Part shown: positions 1-13,967 of the stretch, piece after piece
Layout of the letters: each line of letters starts with the position of its first letter
How positions within the stretch are numbered: the stretch's first letter is position 1
DNA from: Hermatobates lingyangjiaoensis
Taxonomy: Eukaryota; Arthropoda; Insecta; Hemiptera; Hermatobatidae
Direction of reading: 5' to 3'
Assembly: GCA_026182355.1 (NCBI GenBank)
Contig: JAPFBL010000541.1
Coordinates: forward strand, 62,001 to 126,000
DNA: 64,000 nucleotides
Position numbers and translations under genes: made by a program
The notes under the pieces: model-generated
What the model was told of the DNA's origin: nothing
The model's database searches: none
The model's input: the letters and a program-made list of their open reading frames with translations, nothing else

Positions 1-318
1 TGAAAGTCAATGTGAAAGTGTGCAAGCAAACTCACATTTTAGAAAATTATCAAAAATGTTTAATCCTGACGGTCCATGTAAGGGCCATTTTTGTATACAA
101 AGTTATAAAATAGTGTATCAAATGTATAAATAATGTTTTTGGCATGAACATTTTGTTATATAATTATGCGTTAGGGAAAATAATCCATTGAAAAATACTA
201 TTTTTTCATAAGATTTTACACTTACTCCAGGCATAATAAACTTTTCTATGTCTGGAATAACATTCTGTGCCTACAATGGCTATACTTGTAAAAATGTAAT
301 AATATTAGGATTTCAAGA

Positions 319-640
319 ATTACGTCTCCACACAAAAAGTTTAATATGAAACTAACAACGCGTTTCAAACAAAGCAGTCCTTTCTAACAGTTTTTCGACT
401 TTCAAAAGAGCAGATGTTAACTTGATAAAGAAAACCAAGTGTTTTTCAAACGCGTTGTTAATTTCATATTAAACTTTTTATGTGGAGACGTAATTCTCGA
501 AATCCCCAATACTAATAAATACCATACTATAACAGATTGCACAAGTAATGAAAATGTAATAATGTTTAACCCATTAGAAGTTGATAGAATTAAACATATA
601 AATAAAACTGCACTATTTTCGTATAACAACAAATAAATGA
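319..640. mobile_element. Family I-like inverted pair, core deleted
   Basis: Arms 319-369 and 444-497 (AACGCGTTTC side inside, ACGTCTCCACA outside). The hammerhead core is replaced by unrelated sequence. The right side continues into an open peptide [16 protein letters not shown], the same as at 54.7 kb. Confidence 0.5.
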
Positions 641-2594
641 AAACTAGAAGGAGTATATTACATTAAAAAAAAATATTAATGGACTAACAGAAATATCCTT
701 AATCAAATGAGTTCAAGTCTAGAAACAGTCAAATAAGAAACAGTCTTCAAACATCAATTATTATTATCATTAAAACTAATGAAGGGGAGTGAGTACAAGC
801 TGTCTATTGACAGGTTTGCCCAAAAAATAATATAAACTAAAATGTAATTAAAATCAATCATTCATCAAACATTAATTCAATAGAGCTTTTTGGAAATTTT
901 TTTAAAAAAAATTAGTCCTTATACATAGTTTAAATTTAATTAAAAATGTTTAACCAACGAAGACATCTGCTTATTTAAAGAGATATATACAGATTCAAGA
1001 ACACATCCAGTGTCCTGATTGCAAAAAAAAATAGCATAATTTAGTGCCTTCTACATACTGCTTAAAATTTAATCATACATATGAAGTTTTAAAGACTGTA
1101 CTCTTCTCCTTACTTGCTCTCTTAAGAGGCTTTTAGGCCTTCTTTATCACTTCCATTGTCTCCCTTAGAAAGAAATTTAAATAATTTCTCTTTCAGTCGT
1201 AGTGTCCCATAAATTTCTCAAACTTGAACATATAATTTTTAAAGGAGATTTCTTCACCTCTCCTCTGCTTCATTCAGATATTCAGCTTTGATCAGTTTTT
1301 AAGGTTCAAATAAAATCTTTCACAACAGATGTTTTGATCGAATTGTTGAATTCGATTAATGTTTTATTCGATTCTAAAAAAGTTTTAAATAAAGCTTAGA
1401 TATCGTCTATGAAAAATTGATTTCAGCTTAAAAATGAATTTATTTACTTATATCATACCGACAATATCTTTAAATTATTGTCGAAAAGTAATAAGAATAA
1501 AGATTTACTTAAAAATATCTAGGTACATCTGGGCAAGAACTGCCAAGATATTCTATTAAATAGCTAACTATAGTATACAGCGTCATTGACCTATTGGTCA
1601 ACAATAGTCTTTCATCGGAGTGGTCAGAGTTTTGAAACAAACCAGACATAAAACATCATCCATCCTTATTTGTAAATATATTATGGACCAACCACTTCTT
1701 CCTAATCATTTCATTTCCATTCAGACTAGAACGTCATAATCTCTACAAACAAAACCCTTCTTGAAACAAATTCCAAAGGGAATATAATCTCTTGAATTAT
1801 AGAAAGTTCTATATTTCAGATTATAGAAGTATTATTAAGGACACAAGTTCCTCATATTATCAGCTTGAATGTAGTCGTGGTGATGAAGGATACATATATA
1901 TACATTTACCCTTGTTAGAGTATTTATATTAACTGTAAATGAAGTAAACAATACGATAGTTTTGGAATACGTACAATTGTATTGTTCATACATTTCAAGA
2001 ATTCACCTATATAAACAAAACAGTCTAAATTTGTGTTACATCATTTGAAAAAAAAAACAATGTTTGTGACATACGGGAAAATTTCCAAAGATGGTGTTTC
2101 TATCTCTACCTAAAGTAACTTAAAAGCTACTACCTTATCTTCAATATTAGTAGTTCTGTAAAGTACTAATGACAGTTGAACCACCGTTTTCTAATAATTT
2201 ATATCTATTATTTTAAAAAATTAATAGCTGTAGCTATTAATAAGTTTACTTATAGCTTCTGGCTATAAAGTTTTAAATTATACTGAAAAACTGGCTTTCA
2301 ATTAGATCTGAGTATGCAAAACTGCCTAATTACTAATATATTTTTTCTCAATACACATTTACAGCAACCTTATACCAGAATACAGCACTGAGAAAACAGA
2401 TAACACTCACAGAGTAAGTTAGTATATATGATTTTTGACAAATGGAAAGACAATGATTTTTTAAAAAAAAAACTGCATGCCATAAAATTCCCGGTTAAGG
2501 GAATTAAAAGACCAAAAGCCTTCAACATAATTCCAAATTGAGAATATTCTTTTGAAAAATAATAAAGAAATTATCCTGCTTCGTATATTAAAAA
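641..2594. other. AT-rich sequence, nothing recognised
   Basis: No open frame, repeat match or RNA gene that I could support. Confidence 0.5.
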
Positions 2595-2877
2595 TTACCT
2601 TAAAAAAACATTTTCTGTTACACGTTTCTGAAATTTTTCAGAAAAATAGGAATATTTTCAAGTTTTAAATGGGAAAATTTGTCTTAAATCTTTAATGAAG
2701 AAGGAGGTCAGATTAACTATGTAAGAATAAACTGCGTATTGGGACAAAAGCCATGTTCTCATTTAAGAGATTATTTCGTAACATGAAATCTACATTTTGG
2801 CTTTTCAAAAATGTTATTACTACTGTAATTATACTAATGATATTATATGCATCAGTGGCGTGATATACAAAATAAGC

Positions 2878-2908
<31 letters not shown>

Positions 2909-3700
2909 TGATAAGTGGATCAATCATTATCTGTACTACCTCTAGGAATGAAATACTAATTGATCTCTCCCATTTAGACATTTATATTATGCATAAATGG
3001 GACATTATACTCGTATATTATATACCCAAGAAGTTTGATATTATGTTTACTATAGTAAAAATCTGGAGTAGCCTACACTCAACTTTACTATAAGTAAACT
3101 TAATATCAAACTTCTTGGGTATATAATATATAATGTCTCATTTAAGCATAATATAATCATCTAAAAGGGAGATGTTTATTAGTCTTTCATTCCTGAAGTA
3201 GTACAGATAGTGATTGATCCACTTTTTTTGTATGTCACACAATTAACAGTTATACAATCATTAGTATAACTACAGCAGTAATAACTTATAAAAAGTAAAT
3301 TAAAAATTTGCGTGTACGAAATAATTTCCTATAATGGGTTTTGCTCCAATAGCCAGTGGATCTCTTACATAGTTTATCTGACCTCCTTCTACATTTAATA
3401 CTTAAGACAAATTTTCCCATTTAAAAATTAAAAATATTTTAAGTATATTAAAAGCACTACAAATTGTTTGTCTGAAATGTCAAAAATATGTAAGAAAAAA
3501 TGTCGTTTTTAGATAATTTTTAATTTAAGATGTAGGTTAATTTCATTTATTGTTATTAAAAGAATTTTTTTTAATTCTGAATAATGTTCTACATTTTTAG
3601 TATTTTATTAAATTATTATACTGGAAATTTTATTGCATGCTAGAGTTTTTTAAAAACTCACTTTTCTTTCCCTTAGTCAAAAATCATAAAAATCCAATTT
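2595..3700. repeat. Dispersed repeat R1, inverted pair
   Basis: Arms 2595-3060 and 3085-3560 are inverted copies around a 24-bp centre. The left arm is interrupted by (AT)n at 2878-2902. The right arm continues to 3700 in common with 7846-8400. Confidence 0.68.
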
Positions 3701-4304
3701 ACTCTGAGCGAATGTTATTTTTTCTCACGTGCTGTACTCTACACTTTGCTGTAAATGTATATTGAGAAAAAATATGTTGGTAAATAGCGACTTTTGTATT
3801 CCCAAATGAAGTTCGAAGCCGACTTTTCTGTACAATTTTAAATTTAAAAGCTGGAAGTTTGAAATTTGTAAGTATAATGGTATGAACTATTAGACAAGAA
3901 TAGTGAAAAAAATGGATATTAGTCGAAAACATAGAAGGTCTCTTACAGGATGAAAAAGTTCATTCCACAAACTTCAGTATTAACCAAAAATAATGTCATT
4001 CATAAACATAAAAAAATCAGCATCTGATATTAATCCTTGTAGAATGTTGCAACATGTAGATCGATTAGAACATTTTGTTAGACAAACTCATCACACCATG
4101 AAAAGAATCAGAAATTATATGTTTAATATGCTCTATTGTCGTTGAATTTTTACATATAAGAATTATATTCTTTTTATATCACATATAAGTCGTTAAATCA
4201 TTTCAAAATTTTTATTATATCTATAAACATGATATTATTTCGGTAAATTCACTCAAAAAAATTCTAAGTCAACGTAAACAATGTAAAAAAATATCAAAAA
4301 TTTA

Positions 4305-5060
4305 ACAAGTATAGCAGGTGATCCATTAGTCTGGGATAAACAAACAGTTTTTATAGCTTTATTGCACTTTGCCATGATTGAACTTTCATGATTTTTTTTC
4401 TAAATTACTAATTTTTTGTTCCGTTTTTGGTAAAATTTTCATGGTTTCTTAATGAGCCGTTTAACGTTAAAAAAACATTTTCTGAAAACAGAAATCGTAC
4501 TTTAATGCCCCTTTGGCGAATGTAATTTTAAAAACAAATATCTCATTTCATTCTCCATGCAATGATCTATTTTTAGGTACTGTTTGATTTTGATCGGTCA
4601 TACAGCATGGCTTGTATGGCTCTCTTAAGCTTTGAGATTGAATTGAAGTTCTAATTTTTACATTTTATTGGAAAAAAATATTTGCAGTTTTTTTTAAATT
4701 TTGAATATTTTTCTTTTATTGCATTTGTAACCTCAAAGATAGTGCCAACATTTCAAAACTCTAAAGTTAGGAGTTTAGGAGAAAAAATGTTGTCTATAAC
4801 CAGGTTTTTGGCAAAAAAAGTGACTTTCCCGTCATGCATAATTCTTCCCAAACAATAGGGATCATCTATACTATGATAGGGACCATTTTTGTGTAAAATA
4901 TCAACTTGATCCATCAAAGATTCTGGACCGTAGCATGGTAATAAGCAATGCTAACACACTCACTCACCCACCCACCCACACACAGACATCATCGAGAAAA
5001 CATCATAAAACGACTTCTGGCACATCAAAACATACAATTCCGTCATATAAAAACATATAA
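4305..5060. repeat. Dispersed repeat R2, uninterrupted copy
   Basis: The fullest R2 copy in the window. Its right end carries the CACCCACCCACCCACACACA segment also seen at 44980 and, decayed, at 57340. Confidence 0.65.
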
Positions 5061-5743
5061 ATAAAGTATGTTTCTCCCCATATCCTTTCAAGTTCCTTTT
5101 CAAACTAAACCTTTTTCAAATCCAACAACAAAAGAACCAAAACGAAAAATGACATTTAATAAAAATCCAACTATTAATATATATATGTAAACTATATTCA
5201 CAAAAAAGAACACACAGAAATGAAACAGCAACTCACTGCTATATTTTGATGGCTTCATCATCAGGAAAATAGATGGTGAATCACTCTGAAGACTGGTAAC
5301 AACTCAGTGATCTATAAATATATCACAAACATGAATATCCTAAAACAAAAATCACAACCATATATCTTAATCTATTCTTTGTGATATATATTTCTTTGAT
5401 ATAAAATATATATCACAAACAAATATACTGAAGTAAGTTAAGAAAAATGTTTTAAACATCTTGAAGTTTATTCGGTAATTACTAAAATAAAACATGTCCA
5501 ATTTTAATAATTTTAAAAGGAAAATATTACCACAAATAAAGTTTCTTTTTGCTGAATTACCTTTAAAAAATTCATTATTTTCATTAAAACAAATGCTCAA
5601 ATAATCAAAATAAAGTGTTAAAAAGTCTAGAAATTAGAGAAATTTGGCAAATTATTTCTTTAATAAACATGATATAGGATTAAATTTAGTTTAAACACAT
5701 TTAAAAACTAATTTCATAGATACTTAAATAGTTTTTATATAAT

Positions 5744-6445
5744 TGTGTTGATATAATTTTTAATAATAAACATTTCATAATATCAAAATTATTAATATGA
5801 TTGATCATATATAGAAACTACAGTTTCAAAGTATGAAAAAAAAATATGTGATAATGCAGAATGAACCAAAAGTAAGTTTACAATTGCCCAAATCTTTTCT
5901 TGGCTACATAAAGATTTCAATTGGTGAACAATATAATACAAGTATTAAATTAATATTAAATTCAAATGGATATTAAATTTATATTGGAAGTTAGAAAAGA
6001 ACAGAGTAAATTAAATGAAATTAAATACAATATATGAATGTTGAATTGAACTATTGAGGTTTTTAGCAAGAGGAATTAGTATGAAATTAGTAAATAACTT
6101 AATTAATCTACCAATAGGAAGAAATATGACATTATAACAGACTGAACAAGTAATGAACATTTAAAGTGCTCAACCTATCATTTAGTGTTGATATAATTTT
6201 TAATAATAAACAATTCATAATGTCAAAATTATAAATATGACTATATATAGAAACTACAGTTTCAAAATATTAAAAATTTTCAATGAATTCAACAACTATA
6301 TGATAACTGAGAATGAACCAAAAGTAAGTTTACAGTTACCCAACTCTTTTCATTGCTTCATAATGATTTCAATTGGTAAACAATTATAATACAGGTAAAA
6401 GAAATGGATGTTAAATTAATATTGGAAGTTGTAAAATGCTGAGCT
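5744..6445. repeat. Tandem direct duplication, about 250-bp unit
   Basis: 5744-6000 and 6185-6445 match with small indels (GTTGATATAATTTTTAATAA, then GAATGAACCAAAAGTAAGTT). A second direct pair, 6853-6945 and 7419-7505, shares TTTGATAAATAACGA. Confidence 0.65.
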
Positions 6446-7144
6446 TGTTCTATGGACAAGGTTATTGTAGCCATGGTTTTAGTCCTGTATTATGTTCTCA
6501 TATTTTTTCTAAATCAGTTTTAGTTAACGTAATTTTCCATTATATGATTATAAAGAATGATTTTTATTTATTAATTAAAATAATATGCCAGTAATTAGTA
6601 AAATGAACGTTAAATGATACATCATTACATTGTATAACAAAATTAATACTAATAACTGAATTGAAATAGTTAATTGTATTAAACATGAAACAACTATAAT
6701 CATAAAAACAATGATAACTATCATTGAATTCAAACTGTAAGAGTTACACATAATACTAGAAAGTAATATATTCCATTAAAACTTTAATAACTTAAAATGA
6801 AATTCTAATTATTTCAATAATTTATTTCTGGTAGGATATTTGTTTGACATTTTGATAAATAACGAACACATTATTCTGTATTTTTAATTAATTTGTCACA
6901 TTGTGTATAAATATAGGTATGTATTATTGATTTTAATATAATTTTTTTTAAAGAAAGGACGCTAACCTATAACTGAAGTAGCCATTTGGTTAAACATAAT
7001 TACTAAGAAATTGTCATCTAATTATTTATTTATTATTATTATTATTATTGAACTAATTTATTGTTAAAAATATACCTACAAATAGTTGCAGAAACGGTTG
7101 TACTTACGATTTGTTTAAATATTCAGGAATATTGTTCTTTTCAG

Positions 7145-7310
7145 AGAATATTTCACTATGGCGGATGTATTGGAACACTACAGAGTCGTATTCTGAACTA
7201 ACCAATCACAGTGCATGATGTGCATGACTTTCACATGACGTCACTCAAGCAAAATCATTTCAATTACGTCATTTATTGGTTCACTTAATCTCTTTAAATA
7301 AAACACTATT
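7145..7310. promoter_or_regulatory. Cluster of CRE and CCAAT motifs
   Basis: CCAAT at 7201-7205, TGACGTCA at 7238-7245, TACGTCA at 7265-7271, ATTGG at 7275-7279 and a TTTAAATA at 7293-7300; ATGGCGG at 7159-7165. Motif density is unusual for this region. No transcript can be assigned, and it may be part of a repeat. Confidence 0.3.
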
Positions 7311-7652
7311 TTACTTGTTTTCTTTAAGGAAATATATGGAATGACTATATTACTATATATATATTATATAATACTATATTATATACTATACTATATATAC
7401 TATATTATATATACTATTTGATAAATAACGAGCACATTATTGTGTATTTTAAATTAATTTGTCATATTGTGTGTAAATACAGGTATGTGTTATTGTTTTA
7501 ATACACAAATCAATATAGTACTATAGTACTATAATATACTATACTATATTACTATATATATGGATATTCATGATTTGTTTTCTTGACCCAATATTTATAT
7601 GATGTAATTTTTTTTGAGGGTTGAGGTCTAATGATTTTAAACTAGTCCTTTT

Positions 7653-7690
7653 GCCGACGTTTCGACATATATTTATGTCATCTTCAGGGC
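7653..7690 (-). ncRNA. Hammerhead motif, family C (intact)
   Basis: Stem I GCC/GGC, core CTGAAGA, T, perfect 6-bp stem II GACATA/TATGTC with loop AATA, GAA, palindromic ACGT stem III, C at the cleavage position. A single copy in the window, next to AT-rich sequence with TATA repeats at 7340-7560. Confidence 0.66.
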
Positions 7691-7845
7691 TACAACATGA
7701 TTGTTTTACAATTACCACTACTATTACTACAATTTTGGTTATTTATTACATTTTACATGTACAGAAACAGAAGGGAATTGATTGATAAATCAGTTATTTC
7801 GACTATGGATTTTTTTCACATTGACATAAGGATATTGATATAAGG

Positions 7846-8400
7846 ATATGATTATTAGTCTTTCATTCCTGAGGGAGTACAGATAGTGATTGAAGGACAT
7901 ATCAATATATAAGCTTAATTTTGTACATCACACAGCTGATGTAAATAATTTCATTAGTATAACTACAGCAGTAATAATATTTTTGAAAAACCAAAGTGAA
8001 CATTTCTTGATACGAAATATTCTCCTACAAGAGAACATGGCTTTTGTTCAAATAGCCAGTGGATTTCTTACATCGTTTACTTGACATCCTTCTACATTGA
8101 ATATTAAAGTAAAATTTTCAAATTTAAAACAGGAAAATACCCTTATTTTCTCTGAAAAACATCAAAAATAGCGAAGATAATATTGTTTTAAGGTGATTTA
8201 TAATTAAAGATGTACGATAATTACATTTTTTAATCTCTGAACGAAAGATTTCAATTTTGAATTATCTTTTACAATTTTGGTTTTTTACAGAATTATTATA
8301 CTGGAAATTTTATGGCTTCTTAGTATTTAATAAGATTATTTTCCTTCCCCTTTGTCAAATAACATATATGTATACGAATTTTTTCTGAGTGAGTGTTATC
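7846..8400 (+). repeat. Dispersed repeat R1, third copy
   Basis: Matches 3150-3700 (ATTAGTCTTTCATTCCTGA, then ACTACAGCAGTAATAA and AATAGCCAGTGGAT). Confidence 0.7.
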
Positions 8401-11400
8401 ATTTTCCTGCACAATATTATTCCTCTTACATCTCATAAAAGTCAATAAACAATTTAAATAATATAAATAATAATAAGTAATATATTCTGTGCAAATGTGA
8501 ATATAATATATATTTGAATAAAAATAACAAACTAAACAAAATTGAAATTTATCACAGGTATACTCAGTGCAGGTAAAAGTAATTACCCTTTTATTGAAAA
8601 GAAAGAGTGATTTATTAATTAAGATAGATAAATAAAACAGACTAATTAAGAAAGAACTATCAACAAAGGATAAGCAATCCGCTTTATAAAATTTAAAATA
8701 TTTTATTTTGTATTATAGGTTAAATATGTTTATTAAATTTTAAAAAAAAAATATCATTCAAAAATAGTGTAACAATCTAAGCTTTCCCACTAGAGCACAT
8801 CTACGATTAGAGTGTCATATGTAAAAAAACAGACTAATTCTACTAATGGCTCATATATTAATAATCGAAATGTGTACTGTTTGTAATACAAACAAACACA
8901 TGATAAGTATTATCATGACATAACAGTAGAAATATTGCAATAAACTCCCTCCAAGTAGAGGTACTTCCAGTAGTACTACTACTGGGAAAAATTAGGAATT
9001 AAAATATATTGATTTTTAAAAAATAAATGACACATTTTAATTTCAATATTTCACTTTAACAAATACATTAACAATTATAACATATAACAGAATAATTAAA
9101 CATTTAATTCCATGCATATATAATTTAAAATCAAATAAAAATAATATCCTTCAATCTCTATAAAAAATAATATTTAAATCTGATTATATCCTTTTAGTAA
9201 AAAAATAAGTGTTTAAATGTATGCATTCTTTTCTTCATATACAAAATGTTATTGTTACTATTATAAGAGTAATTCTTAAGAAAAACATTTAAAAAAATAC
9301 ACTATCTTTTCAAATTATACTTTAAAATACATTTATTTAAGAAATAATCTACAACATTGCTAACAAACCCAATAAAATACTTTTAAATCAAGATATATAA
9401 CATATTTTAAAATTATTACAGCCAAAAAAAAATCTAATTTTTAACTGACTTATTACATTATTAAAGGTAAAGTAGGTAAATTTAAAAAAAAAATGTATTT
9501 TCAGATTTTTTATAGATTTACTTGTTTTGGGGTTCCTTACTACATTCTTGACAATTCTTATTTATTATGTATTATTTGTGTGCATCGGTATGTTTATGAG
9601 TTAGAATGCGTTTTCTCAAAGGTTTTTGAACAAGTTGCACAACACATTGCATCTTGGATAAAAAAGAATCTTAAAATTCATCAAACGTTTGAGGCAGGTT
9701 CTCAAATTAAAGCCCTTCAGTTAAGTTGTTAAGCCCTTCAATAATATTGAAGCCCTCAAAATATTGTTGTTGACAATTATTATTATTGATTATTATAAAG
9801 GTCATAATCATTTATGAACAATAATAAAACCGTAAATATCAAATTCATCCTAATAAATATTCGAATGAATTCATAAGCAGATTCATTATTTATGAGTTGA
9901 TAATACTAATACTTACAGTTAAGTGTAAAGCACCAATTAGTGATTTTTAACAGTACACCAGGAGTTAAGACATACCGTAAAAGGGCTCTTAAACTCAGTT
10001 CAACATTTTTTTCATGTTTGCCAACTTTACCTTTAACAATGTAATGAGTTGTTTAAAAATTAAACTATATTTCTGTTTGTTAGGAATGTTGCACATTATT
10101 CCTTAAATAAATATATTTTATGCGTACGTTATTTGAAAATACTGTATATATTTTACACTATTCTTTCAAGAGTGCTGTTATCATAGTAATGATAAGTTTA
10201 TTATACCAAGAATTAAACAAAAAGGATATAATTAGAAGATCTGAATAATTCATTTTTATAGAGGTTGTAGATATACTATTTTTATTTGTTTTTAAATTAT
10301 AAATGTACCAAATTGAACGTTCAAATAACACGTTTAAGTAATTAAAATATAGCAACCATAAAAAACATCTATTTGTGTTAGTAACAGATCATTTGACATG
10401 CTTTGATGCCACCTGAGTGCATTATCAATATTTTCATGATGATATCTACATGTGTATGGGTAACCATAATATGGGCAAAATATGGCATACTGATTTAAGG
10501 AAGAAATTACTAGATTTAGCCGTATGATAACTAATGATAGCCGTAATATCGTTGTAAGTTGTTTACCAGTTATATTGATAATAATAATATAATAGTAATA
10601 TGGATAACAAGAACAAATAAGAGAAAAGAAATAACCTAAAGGTTATACTTCAAAAGATGTAAAAGGAGGTTAATGATGTATAAACTAAAGTAGATGATCA
10701 CCTGTCCGAAATTCCCGATTGTCCGAAGCTTCCAAATCTACTGTATTTCGCATTGGTACTGTAAGCTACCATGGTTAAAAAAAAATGTTAAATATTTCAC
10801 AAACAACACACAAAACAGGGCTGAAAAGGTCGAAAACATAGATCAAATGGCTGCAACGTTCTGATATAATTGTAAACAAAGCGACCACAGGTCATCTAGC
10901 GGTCATTTGCGGAAACATCGGACCTCGTCTGACTGAACCAGACTTGTCCCAAGCACTGCATCCGAAATCCTTTAAAGGAAGGCCCCGTAGGATCTGGGGT
11001 ATGGAATGTATATCCATTTTTAATTTTTTTTTTATGAAAAGTTTATAATTTTTCCATCATGATTTCATAGTAATAGTACCTCACAAAAAGGTATGGTTAT
11101 TGTATGGCCCACTATTAATTCGCTTCTAATATTACATTTCCTTTTTTTACTGAGTACGCCAATAGTATGTATGCTAAAAACATTCAATTTCGCTGAAAGT
11201 CGGAGGTCTCTCGGCAAACCTGCCAGTTGCACCATGACCGTTGGAATGCGTAGGTCATCGTGTGTCACTGGACAATATTATACACTAACATTTTAAAAAA
11301 AAAAAATTAAACAATTGCATTTCCCTGCTCGATTCGTTTTGGTCTTATTCCACAGTAAAACTTAAAATCTAAAACCAGTCAAATGGCCAAAAAAATGTGA

Positions 11401-11427
11401 AAGAAGTGCTTCTTTAATTTTACTATT

Positions 11428-11448
11428 GGGGGGGGGGGGGGGGGGGGG
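11428..11448 (+). repeat. Run of 21 G
   Basis: An uninterrupted guanine tract in a genome otherwise dominated by A/T homopolymers. Able to form G-quadruplexes and prone to length error in sequencing. Confidence 0.9.
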
Positions 11449-11619
11449 ATAAGGAGGTGAAATGAATTTACTCACATAGTGCTGGGCTCCCAGTTAAACC
11501 AGACTACCAACTAAAACACCCCCTTTTCTTCTAGGACACTATAGCCTGGAACTGTTTCCCACATTGTCTCAGGCTAGGCCATTCATTTACTTACGTAAGG
11601 CAGCCTTGTTTAGAATCAG

Positions 11620-11755
11620 TTAATCTAGCTCTTCTAAATGTCTCTTTTTGATGGTAAGGATATTTTTGACTAGCCAGTCTCTATATTCCACACTTCTGTA
11701 TTCTGGATCATCTTGCCCATAATAGTTTCTGAGGAGAATATACTGATTCTCTTCA
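11620..11755 (-). pseudogene. Unidentified coding-like remnant
   Basis: A 44-codon open stretch with ordinary amino-acid composition (NYYGQDDPEYRSVEYRDWLV) ends at a stop and is preceded by a stop. It stands out from the AT-rich surroundings. Probably a transposon or retrocopy fragment; I do not recognise the family. Confidence 0.3.
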
Positions 11756-12646
11756 CTAAGTCACTCCTCTGGCAATTCTACTTTTGGCAAAAAAAAAGAA
11801 TGTGTGCACCACACCGTCTACCGCTTTAATTGTTACTAATATCACATGTGGAATTAACAATAATATTATGCTATTTTGACTTCAGAAGCTCTGGTTTTTA
11901 ACGGGTGAAGATAAAAAAAATATAACATTCATGGTAATAATTTGACAGGTTTTTTTTGTTTAAAATATCTGTTTTGCAAAACACATCTGTTTTGCTATTT
12001 ATGTATATCGAGCTAAATTTCAAGTGGATTGAAATTTTTTTTATTTAACTATCAAAAATAAAATATCCATTCTTTATGGAAAGAAAGGAAGTTGTTAACA
12101 ATTTACATTAAGTAATAGATTAATCGTTTTATTTTATATGCTGGTGTTGGGATCGTTTAGTCGGTCGGTATACAACTTCAAAAAAGAACTCCAGTCTCCT
12201 CTATATGAGTTTGTTAATACCTTTAAAGTGATCCCTTCAGATTAATCAATATATATAGAAGTTTTACAACAACAACAGAAAATATTTTAAGCAGGTCCTT
12301 AAAGTGCATTGTCCTGAACATAAAAGGTAGAACCAATTGAATTAGGATGAAGCCAAAATGGACTGGACTGATAATAAAGCTGAACGCTATATGATTTCTA
12401 CTCCCATTCATTTTCAAAATTATTGCTATGAAATAAATTACAAGTTTTCAAAATAGTGAGTTACATATAAATTATTATATAAACCGAAATGCATTCCCTT
12501 CTTTTAAAATACTTCTCTCTGATTCTCTAAATAGGTGTATATATATATATATACAAACTTTTTCGTTGGAAATACGATCCAAAACGGACAAATATAGTTC
12601 AATATAGACAAAGAAACATAGAGAAATCAAAAGAACACACTTACCG

Positions 12647-12680
12647 TCTCTAATTTTCGGTTTGAACCGTCTTCAGGAGA
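12647..12680 (-). ncRNA. Hammerhead motif, family A (intact)
   Basis: Minus-strand copy with the same stems and core as 13040-13073, in the first of the three hairpins. Confidence 0.63.
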
Positions 12681-13039
12681 GATAAGAGAGGGAAACCAAG
12701 CGCACTGGTTCAGAGACGGTTGGAGAAGGTCTCTAACCGTCTCTGAACCAGTGCGCTTGGTCTCCCTCTCTTATCTTTCATGAAGACGGGTCAAACCGAA
12801 AATGAAATACTGTAAGTGTGTGCTTTTAATTTCTCTATGTTTCTTTATATATATATATATATATATATATACACTTTTTCGTTGGAAATACGATCCAAAA
12901 CGGACAAATATAGTTCAATATAGACAAAGAAACATAGAGAAATCAAAAGAATACACTTACAGTCTCTAATTTTTGGTTTAAACTGTCTTCAGGAGAGATA
13001 AGAGAGGGAAACCAGTGCGCTTGGTTTCCCTCTCTTATC

Positions 13040-13073
13040 TCTCCTGAAGACGGTTCAAACCGAAAATTAGAGA
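13040..13073 (+). ncRNA. Hammerhead motif, family A (intact)
   Basis: Identical in all core and paired positions to 40321-40354: TCTC/GAGA, CTGAAGA, C, GGTT/AACC, GAA, AATT, A. Confidence 0.65.
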
Positions 13074-13120
13074 CTGTAAGTGTTTTCTTTTGATTTCTCT
13101 ATGTTTCTTTGCCTATATTG

Positions 13121-13157
<37 letters not shown>

Positions 13158-13435
13158 TATACTTTTTCGATGAAAATACCATCTGAAATGGGCAAATACA
13201 GTTCAATGTACATAAAGAAACATAGAGAAATTAAAAGCACACACTTACAGTCCCTAATTTTTGGTTGAATCCGTCATCAGGTGTTGGGTGTTCAACCGTC
13301 TCTGTACCAGTGCACTTGGTTTCCCTCTCTTATCTCTTCTGAAGACAGTTCAACCGAAAATTAGAGACTGTAAGTGGGTGTTTTTAATTTCTCTATGTAC
13401 ATTGAAATGTGTATATATATATATATATTTATATA

Positions 13436-13590
13436 TACTTAATAAAACTGTGATACATAGACTGAAACATAACAAAGACTCACTTTTCAATATTTCAACA
13501 GTAACAGCGATTGTCCTCAGGAGACGAAGTGAATTGACGGAAGGATGACAGTGTGTTATCTGTCCTGCCGGACCGTTTTTCGTCTATCAT

Positions 13591-13638
<48 letters not shown>

Positions 13639-13740
13639 TAAAGTTTATCAGAACTTGGTCAGTTCTTCAGGTTCAAATTAAACTCCTTATTGATAACGTT
13701 TCGGTTTAAAACTTTTTCATATGCAGAAGTATAACATTTT
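13436..13740. mobile_element. Family G and L fragments around a (TA)n tract
   Basis: 13436-13592: family G arm with a decayed hammerhead at 13483-13526 (minus). (TA)n at 13593-13634. 13640-13740: family L arm with TATGAAAAA replacing the core, then GAA, ACGT, T. Confidence 0.55.
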
Positions 13741-13967
13741 TTGAAACAGAAAGATTAATTCTTACATTAATGATTACTTTACAAACAAAAAGTGTCACGT
13801 GTTCATTCAAAGTAGACAGTTGTTGTTAAAATCTACAGACTATTTTTCTTTGTATATTAATCTTTAATGTAATACTTAGTTTTTTTGTTTAATAAAATTT
13901 TATACTTCTGTCTATGAAAAAGACAGAAATTTCGGTTTATTAAGTGAAGATATATGTATAATAAATA

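Larger units (their letters stand above)
8400..12534. other. AT-rich intergenic stretch, little recognised
   Basis: Mostly anonymous sequence. A GC-richer patch at 10680-11280 hints at old coding or transposon sequence (TCTAGCGGTCATTTGCGG and neighbours) but gives no open frame that I can name. Confidence 0.5.
12535..13435. mobile_element. Three consecutive family A hairpins separated by (TA)n
   Basis: Hairpins at 12557-12845, 12874-13121 and 13163-13417 alternate with (TA)n tracts. Hammerhead motifs: 12647-12680 minus (intact), 12963-12996 minus (AAA for GAA), 13040-13073 plus (intact), 13333-13365 plus (one stem I change); others decayed. Hairpins differ in the length of the central spacer. 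Confidence 0.72.

Noticed and set aside
9493..9732. 79-codon plus-strand frame (starts MYFQIFYRF)
   Set aside because: No domain, no repeats of it, and no gene structure around it.
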